Shown here piece after piece: positions 49,729-60,406 of a DNA stretch of 64,000 nt. Under the pieces are notes generated by a model. The model saw nothing but the letters and a program-made list of their open reading frames with translations, did not search any database and was not told the origin of the DNA. The first letter of the stretch is position 1. Each line of letters starts with the position of its first letter. The DNA comes from Batkoa obscura. Its lineage: Eukaryota > Entomophthoromycota > Entomophthoromycetes > Entomophthorales > Batkoaceae. Location: the NCBI GenBank assembly GCA_030770535.1, contig JASVEC010000018.1:434001-498000 (forward strand), written 5' to 3'. Both the position numbers and the translations under genes were made by a program.

Positions 49729-51439
49729 ATGAGTGAAGAAAACATCTATCTATTAGATTATGGCGCAGGGAATGTACGCTCTTTAATCAATGCCGTTAGC
49801 AGCTTAGGTTATACCATAAAAACAATTACAAGTAAAGAAGATTTCTTTAAAGCGGATGTAAGTTCAATTTATACACCCATTTAAGTCAAACTAATTTTAT
49901 TTTTTCATTCTCTAGAAAATTCTTTTTCCAGGAGTAGGTAATTTTGGTTTAGCTATGAAAAGTTTAAGAGAATTAGGATATTATGATTCATTAAAACAAT
50001 ATATTCAACAAAATAAAAAATTCCTTGGTATTTGTGTTGGTATGCAATGTTTATTTGAAGGTTCAACCGAAGCTTCAGAGGGAGAGGACTTCAAAGGATT
50101 AGATATTATTTCAAGTAAAGCGCAGTATTTTAATAATACCATAAAAGCAGTACCTCATATGGGTTGGAATCAAGTTTATTTACATAAAAAAGAAAAAGAA
50201 GGACAAGCCCCATTATCACTTAATTTGGAGAATTATTATTATTTTGTTCATTCATATGCAATTCCATTCGATACATGTCCTAAAGAATGGATCTTAAGCA
50301 GTACTGTTTATAAAGGGGAGCACTTTGTTTCGGCCGTAGGTAAAGGAAATGTTATTGGGGTACAATTTCATCCAGAAAAAAGTGGCAAGTTTGGATTGAA
50401 ATTTTTAGATGCTTTTTTAACTAATAAGAAGGATTTATTTGTTGATGAAATACTATTAACCCCAAAAATCGATTTAAATATTGATTTATTAAGTAAAAGA
50501 ATAGTAGCTTGTTTAGATGTAAGAACCAATGAAGTTGGAGAATTAATAGTTACTAAAGGAGATCAATATGATGTACGAGAAAAAGACGAAAGTAATAGTA
50601 TAAGAAATTTAGGTCAGCCTGTTGAAATTGCTAAAAAATATTATGACGCAGGAGCAGATGAGATTTGTTTTTTGAATATAACTTCCTTTAAAAATTGTCC
50701 AATAAATGATTTACCAATGTTAAAAATATTACAATTAGCAAGTGAAAAATTATTTGTTCCGCTAACTGTTGGTGGAGGAATTAAAGATTTTAGTTATAAT
50801 AATACAGTAATTGATGCTGTTGATGTTGCTGGTATTTATTTTCGTAATGGTGCAGATAAAGTTTCAATTGGCTCTGATGCAGTTATTTCAGCTATGAACT
50901 ATTATAAAAATAATCAACAATTAGATAATACTTCCCCAATTGAAAAAATCAGTCAAATTTATGGAAAACAAGCAGTTGTTATATCGGTGGATCCAAAAAG
51001 AGTATATGTTACTGAAGATTATAATAACAGTAATAATTATACTATAATTAAAACAAAACAATTAGGACCCAATAAAGAAACTTCATGTTATTTCCAATGT
51101 ACTGTAAAAGGCGGTAGAGAAGGTGTTGAACTAGATGTAATTCAATTAATTAAAGCATGTGAAGTTATGGGTGCTGGTGAATTAATGGTTAATTCTATTG
51201 ATAGAGATGGTACGAATTCTGGTTTTGATTTAGAGTTAATTCAACTAGTTAAAAATAATGTAAAATTACCTATTATTGCTTCTTCAGGTGCAGGGAATTC
51301 AGCTCATTTTCAACAACTATTTCAACTAAATCCAAGCCCTGAAGCTGGTTTAGCTGCTGGTATATTTCATCGTGATGAATTACCTATTCCAAAACTTAAA
51401 AAGGAGTTGATTGATCTTGGTTTAACTATTAAACCTTAA
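49729..51439 (+). CDS. HIS7: Imidazole glycerol phosphate synthase, HisHF fusion
   Basis: Exons 49729-49857 and 49916-51439; 550 aa, against 552 in yeast. The bifunctional enzyme makes imidazole glycerol phosphate and AICAR from PRFAR and glutamine, the fifth step of histidine synthesis. The N-terminal class I glutamine amidotransferase (1-205) starts IYLLDYGAGNVRSL, has the oxyanion strand FPGVGNFG, the nucleophile Cys83 in GICVGMQCLFEG, and the His/Glu pair in VQFHPEKSG. The HisF barrel (about 215-550) starts RIVACLDVR and contains DEICFLNITSF, PLTVGGGIKD, GADKVSIGSDAV, KGGREGVELDV, ELMVNSIDRDGTNSG and PIIASSGAG. The fused form is characteristic of fungi and plants. All key residues are present and the gene looks fully functional. 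Confidence 0.97.
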
Positions 51440-51529
51440 ATATACCAAAACACTGAAAATAAAAAATAAAAATAAAACTATATCATATACTATATTTTAT
51501 TTATATTATTATTATTTTATTCTATTTAT

Positions 51530-52690
51530 TTATAATGTTAATACACTTCTTTCGTTTCTATTAACCTCTTCCTCATCTAGTTTAATATCTGGTTTGACTT
51601 CCCTTTGTTGTATTTTAATTAAATCAATCTTTTGTCCAGCTTCAATTAATTCCTTTAGCCATTCAATATTTTCTTCAGTTATAATGCCTTGTTTTAAAAA
51701 GTACTCCAACTCAGGCAAATAAATATTCTTATAATCCTTTAATTTATCCTCAATTTTTTTTACTTCTTTTAAATAACGTTGATTAATAAAGTCTACATCT
51801 ATATTCCATTGGCTTGTTTTCATGATTTTATAACTTAATTTATAGATCAAATATATATGATTGTTTCCTTCTTTTTGTTTATTATTATCGTTATTATTTA
51901 TATTCTTCCAGTTAATAAAACATTCACTTAACCTTTGATATAATTGATAATCATTAGGTCGTATTTGATCGTATTTTTTAAAACAAGTAATTGCATCTAA
52001 TTAAAGCATTAGTTAAATGTAAATAATAAACAAAATAATCTAGTATTAATGTAATTACCATTTAATAGCCCATTAAAACTAAAAACAATTCCTTTTAAAA
52101 TCAGATGCCCTAAATCATTAGCATCCTTAATATATAAATAAATAAATTTAGTTTAATATATCAGCTAAAAAACATCAAAATATTTACCTTCCATCCTAAT
52201 ACCATCTTATATGCCATATCGTATTGTTTTAACTTTAAATAAGCTTTAATTAATATTTCCACCACTTCTTTACCATTAGAAACTCGAGTTAAATGTTTTT
52301 TATTCAAAAATTCTGTCCCTAAAGCAATAGTTTCTTCATATCTTTTATTGAAATATTTTTGCTCTAAGGAATATTTGATTTGGGTAGCACCTAAGCCACT
52401 TGATTCAAATCTCATTTCCATTGTTTCATTAGCTTTTAAATTAAACCACTAATATATGAAAAATGATATTAATATTGATATATTATATTATGGGACGAAA
52501 TTAAATAAATAAATAAACTTACCCCCGGTTCCTCTCCAATTGGTCTATAATTTTGAACTTCTAAACGATGTTTTTCTAACTTTTGTTTTTCAATTTCAAT
52601 TTCCTTTTCTTTCTTTAATTGAATTTCTTCCTCATTATCGGATGCTTCTAAGGCCCCAAACTCAAAATAGGTTTCATTATCATCGGTCAT
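51530..52690 (-). CDS. TPR-like helical protein, unrecognised
   Basis: Exons (minus) 52690-52523, 52448-52188, 52125-52059, 51996-51530; 320 aa. Starts with an acidic/basic charged helix (EEIQLKKEKEIEIEKQKLEK). A middle region reads like tetratricopeptide repeats: YFNKRYEETIALGTEFLNKK, VVEILIKAYLKLKQYDMAYK, and later AITCFKKYDQIRPNDYQLYQ. The C-terminal third is another long charged helix with a LPELEYFLKQGIITEENIEW turn. No enzyme motif, signal peptide or membrane segment. It may be a complex subunit or adaptor; I cannot name it. The stop is 90 bp from the HIS7 stop (convergent). Confidence 0.72.
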
Positions 52691-53498
52691 TATGTTTGAT
52701 TATTTAACGAAATATGAGTATATTTTTTTATTAATTCTTTTTGTTATTTAAAAAAAACAGATACTAACTTTTGACCCTTTAATCCCATTTGATTAAAATT
52801 TAAATAATTTTTATTGGTTTATAGCTAATTTGGGTCAATTTTGCTTATCTGTTTATTTGAGAAGTATTCAGCTAAAATTAAACTAAAACTTAAGTGTTAA
52901 GCTTTAATATAATGCTTAAATAAACTACTTAATTATAAAAATTACCACTAAATAAGTTATATTTCACTAGAATTAGCTTAATTTATTTTTAAACTTAAAA
53001 AATATTAAGGCCAATTAGTAAATATCACTAAATATTAAAGAATCAAATCTAATATTTTCAAAATGTACTAAATGAAATAAAACAAGTACGTAAATTTCGA
53101 CTGAGTATCATAGAATGAGTATATTGAGTTAACGGGTTACTATAAATAGCAATAGTTAGAATTCTGTAATTTACTATGTTATTTTAAATGATTTTTATGT
53201 GACAATACCCTATGATTATAGTTTAAAGAAAGGGCTTAATTATCCATCTACTATATAGAAAAATCATACAATTTAATATTACTTGAGCTAATAATAGTAT
53301 ATATTATTAATTTAGAACATTTTTAAATAGATAATAGACAAACTATTATCATAATGCATCTTAAACTAATTTTATAAAAAATGGTTTAATCAATACATTG
53401 GTAGTCATATGTTTACTATAACTAAATAATGACTACTAAAAAATATAAATATATAAAGTTTGATCCGAGACAATGTGCATTCAAAATAATGAGAGGAC

Positions 53499-53510
53499 TA
53501 TAAATATATA
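53499..53510 (+). promoter_or_regulatory. TATA box of subtilase 1
   Basis: TATAAATATATA about 75 bp before the start codon, a spacing typical of strongly induced genes for secreted enzymes. Confidence 0.5.
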
Positions 53511-53527
53511 GACAAAGAAGATAGTTT

Positions 53528-53542
53528 AAGTATCAAAAAGTT
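53528..53542 (+). promoter_or_regulatory. Shared leader box AAGTATCAAAAAGTT (subtilase 1)
   Basis: The 15-base word occurs identically before subtilase 1 and subtilase 2, 39-53 bp upstream of the start. It sits just downstream of the TATA box, so it could be the transcription start region or a leader element kept since duplication. Confidence 0.45.
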
Positions 53543-53580
53543 CCATTGAACAGTTCCACATAACCCAAAAAACAATATAA

Positions 53581-54747
53581 ATGAAAGTATTCGCTATCTT
53601 TGCTATCTCCAGTTCTCTCCTTGCTTCAGTATTTGCTGATCTTGCTCCATTACATAAAAATGGTAAAGCTATTGAAGGAAGTTATTTAATCACCTTAAAG
53701 GGTAACACTCGTACCACCCTTGATGCTCACGTTCAACAAGTACAAGAGCTCTTCACTGATCGTAGTGGATCTAACAAAGTTGAAAGGGTTTTCAACCACA
53801 TTGGAAATGCTTACCATGCTCGTTTAACTGATTCAGTTTTAGAAAAAGTACGTAATTTACCAGAAGTTGCCTTCGTTGAAGCTGATACTGAGGTCAAACT
53901 TTACACCACTCAAAAAAATACTCAAAACAATGCTCCATGGGGCCTTGCTCGTATCTCGCAAAACACTTTCACTGATAAATCTACTTATAAGTATGATGGT
54001 GATGGTTCTGACGTAACTGTTTATGTTATTGATACTGGTATCCTCACCACTCATCCTGAATTTGAAGGTCGGGCTCGCTTTGGTGCCAGATTTGCTGGTA
54101 AAAACAATGATGATGAGCATGGTCATGGTACACATTGTGCTGGTATTGTTGGATCCAAAACTTATGGTGTTTCAAAAAATGTCAGTCTTGTTGCAGTTAA
54201 AGTATTTGATGGTAGTGGTTCAGGTAGCACCTCGGCAATTGTTTCTGGTATTGAGTGGGTACTTAAGGATAAAAAAGGAGTGAAAGGAAATGTCGTCAGT
54301 ATGTCGATTGGTGGAGGGTTTTCAAATTTTATTAATAATGCTGTTGAGTCAGCTTATCAAAAAGGATTTGTTGTTGTAGCAGCTGCTGGTAATGGATCCA
54401 GTGATGCATGTAATTTATCTCCGGCTTCAGCACCAAATGTTATCACTGTTGGTTCATCTGATATCAATGATAACATTGCCTCTTCTTCTAATTATGGTAA
54501 ATGTATTGATGTTATTGCTCCAGGTGTAGCCATTCTTTCTACCTGGAATAATGGTGGCACTAATACTATCTCTGGTACTTCCATGGCTACTCCTCATGTT
54601 GCTGGTCTTGCTGCTTATTTCCTTTCAAAAGAAACTTTAACCAATGCTCAAGTAAGAGATAAAATTGTTAGCGTTGCTACTAAAGATGCCATCAAGAATT
54701 TAAAAGCTGATACTCCAAATCTCTTAGCTTATAACAATATTGCTTAA
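53581..54747 (+). CDS. Secreted subtilase 1 (S8A, proteinase K-like)
   Basis: Single exon, 388 aa. A prepro-subtilase: signal peptide [19 protein letters not shown] (cleavage near residue 19), an I9 inhibitor-type propeptide ([15 protein letters not shown] ... VAFVEAD), then the catalytic domain. The catalytic triad is Asp151 (VYVIDTGI), His182 (HGHGTHCAG) and Ser334 ([11 protein letters not shown]), with the oxyanion Asn271. Order and Cys pattern fit the proteinase K subgroup, as in cuticle-degrading proteases of insect-associated fungi. It is intronless. The N-terminal 300 nt are almost identical to subtilase 3, and a central block is identical to subtilase 2. A four-residue insertion (KNTQNNAP) at the propeptide junction separates it from the other two. 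Probable role: extracellular protein or cuticle digestion. Confidence 0.96.
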   Translation: MKVFAIFAISSSLLASVFADLAPLHKNGKAIEGSYLITLKGNTRTTLDAHVQQVQELFTDRSGSNKVERVFNHIGNAYHARLTDSVLEKVRNLPEVAFVEADTEVKLYTTQKNTQNNAPWGLARISQNTFTDKSTYKYDGDGSDVTVYVIDTGILTTHPEFEGRARFGARFAGKNNDDEHGHGTHCAGIVGSKTYGVSKNVSLVAVKVFDGSGSGSTSAIVSGIEWVLKDKKGVKGNVVSMSIGGGFSNFINNAVESAYQKGFVVVAAAGNGSSDACNLSPASAPNVITVGSSDINDNIASSSNYGKCIDVIAPGVAILSTWNNGGTNTISGTSMATPHVAGLAAYFLSKETLTNAQVRDKIVSVATKDAIKNLKADTPNLLAYNNIA

Positions 54748-55944
54748 CTTTTTTAAAATAAAATCTTAAGTATATCAGTCCTTCCAGTTTTTAGCCCTAT
54801 CTAAGGCGTATTGATTTATCTTTAAAATACTTATACTAAACTTTCCATACTGATACTTGAATTTTTATAATTTTATAATTTTATTTTTTAGAAATTCAAT
54901 AGATAATTAAAATTCTAGCTCCTTAATTATTAGTTTAAAGCTTTAATTGAAGTTTTAATAATTTTGTTAAATGATATTACTAAATATTAATAATATTAAC
55001 GATTTGTAATCTTTATAGTAAAAACGACTTCTAGAGAGCTATTATAATATTGGACTTTTATTTTATTTTAATTTTTTAGTTAAATTTTAATCGTGTTTAT
55101 TATAGCATAAAAACAAATATTAAGTAAGAATGGCTTAAAGGCCATTGACAGATAAATTAACAATATTATTGTTTCACTCCCCAAACTTTTGATAAATCAC
55201 TTAATTTTTTGTTATATTAGATCATACACAAAGTACTGTGTATCACCAAAGTATGAAATTATTGATAAGGCTGGAATATTTATAAAAAAAGCGATATTAA
55301 TTCAAACAAATATTAAAGCAAATATGAACATGGGTTATTTTAAAGAAAACAATTCAATAAGCAAATTTAACATTTTAGACTAAACATTATCTTAGTAGGT
55401 GTTTAGACATGTAAATCCATCAATTATATATCCATAAAAAATATAAAGGCGGAATAAGTAGAGAAAATTTAGTTAATTATTGATCATACGATTATTCTTA
55501 ATTATTAAGATTTTTTACTAACAATTTGATCAGCATTTAATAAATTTAATAGTAATATTCCCTACTTAAAATAGACGAAGTTAAATTTAAGTTTAAAATA
55601 AATTGTATGACTTTTTTATGATACAATCATTTGATATTTCTTACCAATTTCTTCATCACATCCATTATTTTAAACAATGAAAAGCTACAGCTTAAAACTA
55701 CAGTTAATGATTTATAATCTATTTAAAGTAATCATAATGCTACTTTCATTCAATACTTTAAATTCAATTTAGATAGTATGCCATTTAACTCGATAGTAAT
55801 ATACTATCTTTTGATTACTAAACCATTGGTGTCGTATACTTATTATAGACAACTAACAATTAAGGAACAGATTTATTATATAAACAAAAGTCAATGATAA
55901 AGCGAATTGATATACCATAATAAACCTTAAGAAAATAAAAACAC

Positions 55945-55951
55945 TATAAAA
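55945..55951 (+). promoter_or_regulatory. TATA box of subtilase 2
   Basis: TATAAAA 83 bp before the start codon, at about the same spacing as in subtilase 1. Confidence 0.45.
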
Positions 55952-55974
55952 TACATCAATAAGGAAGACATTAT

Positions 55975-55989
55975 AAGTATCAAAAAGTT
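55975..55989 (+). promoter_or_regulatory. Shared leader box AAGTATCAAAAAGTT (subtilase 2)
   Basis: Identical to the box before subtilase 1, at the same distance from the start codon, in otherwise diverged upstream DNA. It is not found before subtilase 3. Confidence 0.45.
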
Positions 55990-56027
55990 TATTGAAAAAT
56001 TCGATATAATAAAAAACAATAATCCAA

Positions 56028-57188
56028 ATGAGAGTATTTGCTATCTTCGCTATCACCTCTTCTCTCCTTGCTACAGTATTTGCTGACCTTGCACCTTTAC
56101 ATAAAAAAGGAAAAACAATTGAAGGGAGTTACTTAATTACCTTAAAGGGAGATACTCGACTTCCTATTGAAGCCCATATCCAGCAAGTACAAGAACTCTT
56201 TACTGATCGTACCGGGTCTAACAAAATTGAGACTGTCTTTAAACATGTAAAAAACACCTATCATGCTCGTTTAACTGATTCAGTTTTAGAAAAAGTACGT
56301 AATTTACCAGAAGTTGCTTTTGTAGAAGCTGATGCTCAAGTGAAACTTTCTACAACTCAAAACGGTGCTACTTGGGGTATTTCTCGTATTTCTCAAACTA
56401 CTTTCAACAACAAATCAACTTATAGTTATAACGGTGATGGTTCAGGTGTAACTGTATACTTAATTGATACTGGTATCCTTACTACTCACCCTGAGTTTGG
56501 AGGTCGTGCCAGATTTGGTGCTAGATTTGCAGGTACCAATAACAATGATGAAAATGGACATGGTACACATTGTGCTGGTACTATTGGTTCAAAAACTTAT
56601 GGTGTTTCAAAAAATGTCAGTCTTGTTGCAGTTAAAGTATTTGATGGTAGTGGCTCAGGTAGCACTTCAGGTATTATTTCCGCCATTAATTGGGCAGTCA
56701 ACGATAAAAAAGGAGTTAAGGGTAATGTCATTAGTATGTCATTAGGTGGTAGTCAATCAGATACCCTTAATAATGCAGTTGAGTCAGCTCATTCTAATGG
56801 TTTTGTCGTTGTTGTTGCAGCTGGTAATGAAACTCAAGATGCATGTAATGTGTCCCCAGCTTCAGCTGCAAGTGCTATTACAGTAGCTGCTTCGGACATC
56901 AATGATAATTTTGCTTCATTTTCTAATTATGGTCAATGTGTTTCTGTTATTGCCCCAGGTGTTAATATTTTATCTACTTGGAATAATGGCGGTACTAATA
57001 CTATCTCTGGCACCTCTATGGCTACCCCACACGTTGCTGGTCTTGCTGCTTATCTCCTCTCAAAGCAATCATTAACTAATGACCAAGTAGCTCAAAAAAT
57101 TATTGACCTTGCTACTCAAAATGCTATCAACAATGTAGGTACTGATACCCCTAATCTTTTAGCTTTCAATGGCTACGGTTCCATCTAA
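56028..57188 (+). CDS. Secreted subtilase 2 (S8A, proteinase K-like)
   Basis: Single exon, 386 aa. Same plan as subtilase 1: signal peptide MRVFAIFAITSSLLATVFA, I9 propeptide, catalytic domain with Asp147 (VYLIDTGI), His178 (NGHGTHCAG), the oxyanion Asn in VAAGNETQDAC, and Ser330 ([11 protein letters not shown]). It is the most diverged of the three in the N and C termini (ending FNGYGSI instead of YNNIA), but it has an approximately 60-nt stretch around ACTTATGGTGTTTCAAAAAA identical to subtilase 1. Fourth residue onward FAIFAI suggests a recent common ancestor. All active-site residues are intact, so it is likely an active secreted endopeptidase. Confidence 0.96.
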   Translation: MRVFAIFAITSSLLATVFADLAPLHKKGKTIEGSYLITLKGDTRLPIEAHIQQVQELFTDRTGSNKIETVFKHVKNTYHARLTDSVLEKVRNLPEVAFVEADAQVKLSTTQNGATWGISRISQTTFNNKSTYSYNGDGSGVTVYLIDTGILTTHPEFGGRARFGARFAGTNNNDENGHGTHCAGTIGSKTYGVSKNVSLVAVKVFDGSGSGSTSGIISAINWAVNDKKGVKGNVISMSLGGSQSDTLNNAVESAHSNGFVVVVAAGNETQDACNVSPASAASAITVAASDINDNFASFSNYGQCVSVIAPGVNILSTWNNGGTNTISGTSMATPHVAGLAAYLLSKQSLTNDQVAQKIIDLATQNAINNVGTDTPNLLAFNGYGSI

Positions 57189-57313
57189 ATAAAAAATGTT
57201 TAATATACTAAAATTATTTTTAAATACTTGTTTAGTTAAATTTAAATCGTTGTTAAAATTATTGTCTAAAACCTCCTAAGACTGTCAACATAATAATTTA
57301 TTAATAAAATTAA

Positions 57314-57419
57314 TATGAGAGTGTATTTTTTTGGTTTCATTACTTTTCATTTTTTAAGCGTTATTTAGATAGAAAAACTGCTAGTAAAATTCTTAAACAA
57401 AAAGATACATCCCCATATA
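57314..57419 (-). mobile_element. MITE-like element, copy E
   Basis: Reverse-orientation copy: begins TATGAGAGTGTATTTTTTTGG, carries the core TTTTTTAAGCGTTATTTAGA, and ends AGATACATCCCCATATA. Both ends are recognisable, so this is one of the better-kept copies. Confidence 0.72.
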
Positions 57420-57479
57420 CTGAAACTAAGAAGCCATTTATTTTAATCTTTATCAGTTACCATATGTAGATATCATTGG

Positions 57480-57556
57480 TTTCATTTCTCCACGTTCTTA
57501 TGTAGTACAAAAGCTGTACGATTTGTTAATAAAATTCTTAAAACATAACCCCTATC
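57480..57556 (-). mobile_element. MITE-like element, copy G (degenerate)
   Basis: Only the arm GTTAATAAAATTCTTAAAACATAACCCC and a preceding TTTCATTTCTCC are alignable. It lies 60 bp from copy E, either a second old insertion or a worn duplicate. Confidence 0.4.
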
Positions 57557-57560
57557 CTGT

Positions 57561-58781
57561 TTAATCTTCCGATATTTTAGAATCTTTATCTATCGAAATA
57601 TATGAATGTCTATAACTACCAATATCGTTACTATATGAATTAGGTGGGCTACATTCTTCTTCATTATGAACGTTTTGTAAAGCATCAAGTAATTGATTTT
57701 CATAATCATTATCCATAGACCATAACATAACTCCCTTTAAATTGTTACATCTAATATAATTAGTTTTTATACTTAATGATTGAATATCATCATAAGCGAT
57801 AAATGTTTTTGTGTTATTATTAAATAACCATGGAGTTTGAGTAATTGTATCAAATTTCCGAATCCAGCCATTAGTAGTGTTAGCTTTTAATGACGACTTT
57901 AAGATATTTTTAGTCATTAAATCTTTATAAGTATACCTAGGTAAGCTATTGTTAGTAATTTTTTGGTATTGATTAGTAGTTGTCATATCAACATCAACAC
58001 CTACAGAAAATCCATAAAAAGGTACACCAACTACTAATTTATTATATGTAAACCCTGCATTACTCCAATCTCTTACTGCTTGTTTAACAGAGAATGGCGC
58101 ACCTCTATCGGGTTCATAATTCAACCCACCAATTGGTCCAGTAGTTGTTTCCCAAGGACCATTTAAATCATAACACATTAAATTAACCCAATCAAATAAA
58201 GGTACAAATTCTCTAACGTTCATTAATGGTCCATTTGGGCCATCAAACGGTTGAACTCTTACAGCTGCAGTCAACAATTTATTATTTAATGCAGTACGTA
58301 AATCTTTTAAAAATAATAAATAGTTTGCAGTATCTTTTGGAGATACAATATTTCCATCATTACCATTTCTTCCGGGATATTCCCAATCTAAATCAACACC
58401 ATCTAAATTAAATTTATCTACAAAGGCAACAGTATTCGATATAAATTGTTTCCTTTTATTATTATCTGCTGCCATTGGCGAAAAATATTTCGATCCTGTC
58501 CAACCACCAATAGATATCGATACTTTTGTATTACACCTATGTGCTCTTTTAATTAATTCTTTTAGTGTACTTTCAGTTTCAATTTTTGGTTTAAAATCAG
58601 TATCGTTAAATAACGAAAAGGCATAATTAATGTGGGTTACTTTTTTGAAATCAATGGCGCTGACCGGATATTGATCTAATGTCCAATCGGTAAAGTAGCC
58701 TACTATTACTTTACTAGCCATACTGCTAGTAACTTTAGTGATGATTAAACTAACTGCTAAAAACAAAAAAGAAAATCTCAT
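57561..58781 (-). CDS. Secreted chitinase, GH18
   Basis: Single exon, 406 aa. Signal peptide MRFSFLFLAVSLIITKVTSS. The GH18 barrel starts KVIVGYFTDWTLDQYPV and contains the second signature VSISIGGWTGSKYFSPM and the catalytic DGVDLDWEYPG, with the proton donor Glu134. The later barrel strands read VNLMCYDLNGPWE and VVGVPFYGFSVG, and the C-terminal strand GVMLWSMDNDYENQL is typical. An alpha/beta insertion domain is suggested by the length between barrel strands 7 and 8, as in subgroup A chitinases. No chitin-binding module is visible. The C-terminal tail is Ser-rich, ending KISED. It breaks beta-1,4-GlcNAc chains; with the neighbouring subtilases it would suit digestion of insect cuticle or remodelling of the fungal wall. 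Confidence 0.95.
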   Translation of the reverse strand: MRFSFLFLAVSLIITKVTSSMASKVIVGYFTDWTLDQYPVSAIDFKKVTHINYAFSLFNDTDFKPKIETESTLKELIKRAHRCNTKVSISIGGWTGSKYFSPMAADNNKRKQFISNTVAFVDKFNLDGVDLDWEYPGRNGNDGNIVSPKDTANYLLFLKDLRTALNNKLLTAAVRVQPFDGPNGPLMNVREFVPLFDWVNLMCYDLNGPWETTTGPIGGLNYEPDRGAPFSVKQAVRDWSNAGFTYNKLVVGVPFYGFSVGVDVDMTTTNQYQKITNNSLPRYTYKDLMTKNILKSSLKANTTNGWIRKFDTITQTPWLFNNNTKTFIAYDDIQSLSIKTNYIRCNNLKGVMLWSMDNDYENQLLDALQNVHNEEECSPPNSYSNDIGSYRHSYISIDKDSKISED

Positions 58782-60406
58782 CTAGTTGTAAGAGCATAGA
58801 GCTATATTTATTATAATATAATTTGAATCATTCCAACTTTTATTTATATACTTTGAATTTTCCACTTTTTTATAGAAATACTCAACTTTAAGTTATTTTT
58901 TAACTTTATTAAATTCGAAAGTTGAATAGTAAGCTTATTGCGATCAGAGTTATTGATAAAATTCAAATAAATGATATACTCGTAAATCGAGATTTCCTTT
59001 GCTATTGCACTATTTTTAGTGGAACTATAGTATTAATAAAATTATGAGATTCGATTATCTTTAGCTATTTAATATTTTTATCCTATATCTATTTGATAGG
59101 ACATGCCTATCTTATAGAGATCCTAAAATCCAGACTATTTTCAATAACTTTTATGGGATATCAGCTATTAAGCTATCATTTATTAATATTAAATGGCACC
59201 TCTTACATCAAACTAGTGGTTAAAATAATATACTAATATTGTTATTTTCACTCTTTATTCAAACCTTTTTTATCCTGTTTGCTTCTAGGCTCATTATACC
59301 ATGATCAGTATATAAGATATTCTTTTCATCCAGTAATAGTAAAGTAAATTCATCTTTAAAAAATAAGATGAAGTTGTATAAAACTGCATATATAATCAAA
59401 CATTTAGTTCAAAAATTGAATACTTTTAACTATATACATGGTTTGAATCAACCTCAGATAGCTGGCATTTAGGTAACAAATATCCAACTCAATTCAAAAA
59501 ATTCGCTACTAATAGAAATACAGCTATTGTAGCTTTATTTCAATTTTGCGATAGTTTTTAGAGCCAGCTATTTGCTTGTTTGGTTTCGTAAAATATAATT
59601 ACTAGATTTACTTTGATTTTAGTGAAATTTTATTTTTAAATGAATAGTTAAATAGGTCGCTTTAAAGTTGCAGCAGGTGTAAAATATAAGGCTACAGATT
59701 GGGTTGACATTTAAAACATAAAGTTTACTTATTTTTGTAAAGTTTTACTTTATCAAAAAATAAAACCTACTTTAATTAATATAAAATTATAGCAATTTCA
59801 TATTTAGTCACAAAAATAAGAAAAATTAAAATTTGATTGTTTTAAATTTAATTGAGTAAATTCGATTTACTTATTAAAATGAGCTAATCTATAAAAATAA
59901 TTACTGTTTTTAAATTTATAAAGTAATAGTTTGTTTGATAATAAAAGTATATAGTAAAAACAACAGTGTTACCGCTCAATTTATAATATTATTTTAGTAT
60001 ATCTTTAAGTAGTAAAATTTCATATATATGTAATCAATATTCTAGATGTTGTATTTATTTTAATGAATATGTTTATGCTCATTAAAGATAACTAATTCTA
60101 ATAATACATAAAAATTCTATGCAGGAAAGACCCACCATTTGTTTTCATTTTATTATTTGATCTAGCTGATAATTTAAAGTTATTGCACCACAAATTAAAA
60201 AAAGTTGCCAAGATTTTCTAAATTAAACAATTTTTAACAAAATTCTGATTTGGCTACCCCTATTCTCTAAACTGAAGTAGGCTCAATCGTTTCAAAAAAA
60301 TCAATAGCAATGAAAGAAATAGTAATACTTTATTAAAAAAAATACATATAAATAAAGAGTAGTAACACTGAAAATATTATTAAAAATCTAAAAACTTATT
60401 CAAATA
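58782..60406. other. Intergenic
   Basis: 1.6-kb AT-rich spacer between the chitinase and lysozyme starts (divergent). No supported coding frame or repeat. Confidence 0.5.

Larger units (their letters stand above)
52691..53580. other. Intergenic with subtilase promoter
   Basis: AT-rich. The last ~90 bases carry a TATA element and a shared leader box, listed separately. No coding signal. Confidence 0.5.
54748..56027. other. Intergenic
   Basis: 1.3 kb between the first two subtilases. The plus-strand open stretch 55189-55383 is unsupported. The last 90 bases hold the subtilase 2 promoter. Confidence 0.5.
57189..57560. other. Convergent spacer with MITE-like copies
   Basis: Between subtilase 2 and chitinase stops. 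Most of it is occupied by one clear and one degenerate MITE-like copy. Confidence 0.6.

Noticed and set aside
55189-55383. 64-codon plus-strand open stretch between subtilases 1 and 2
   Set aside because: No family or signal; likely chance.
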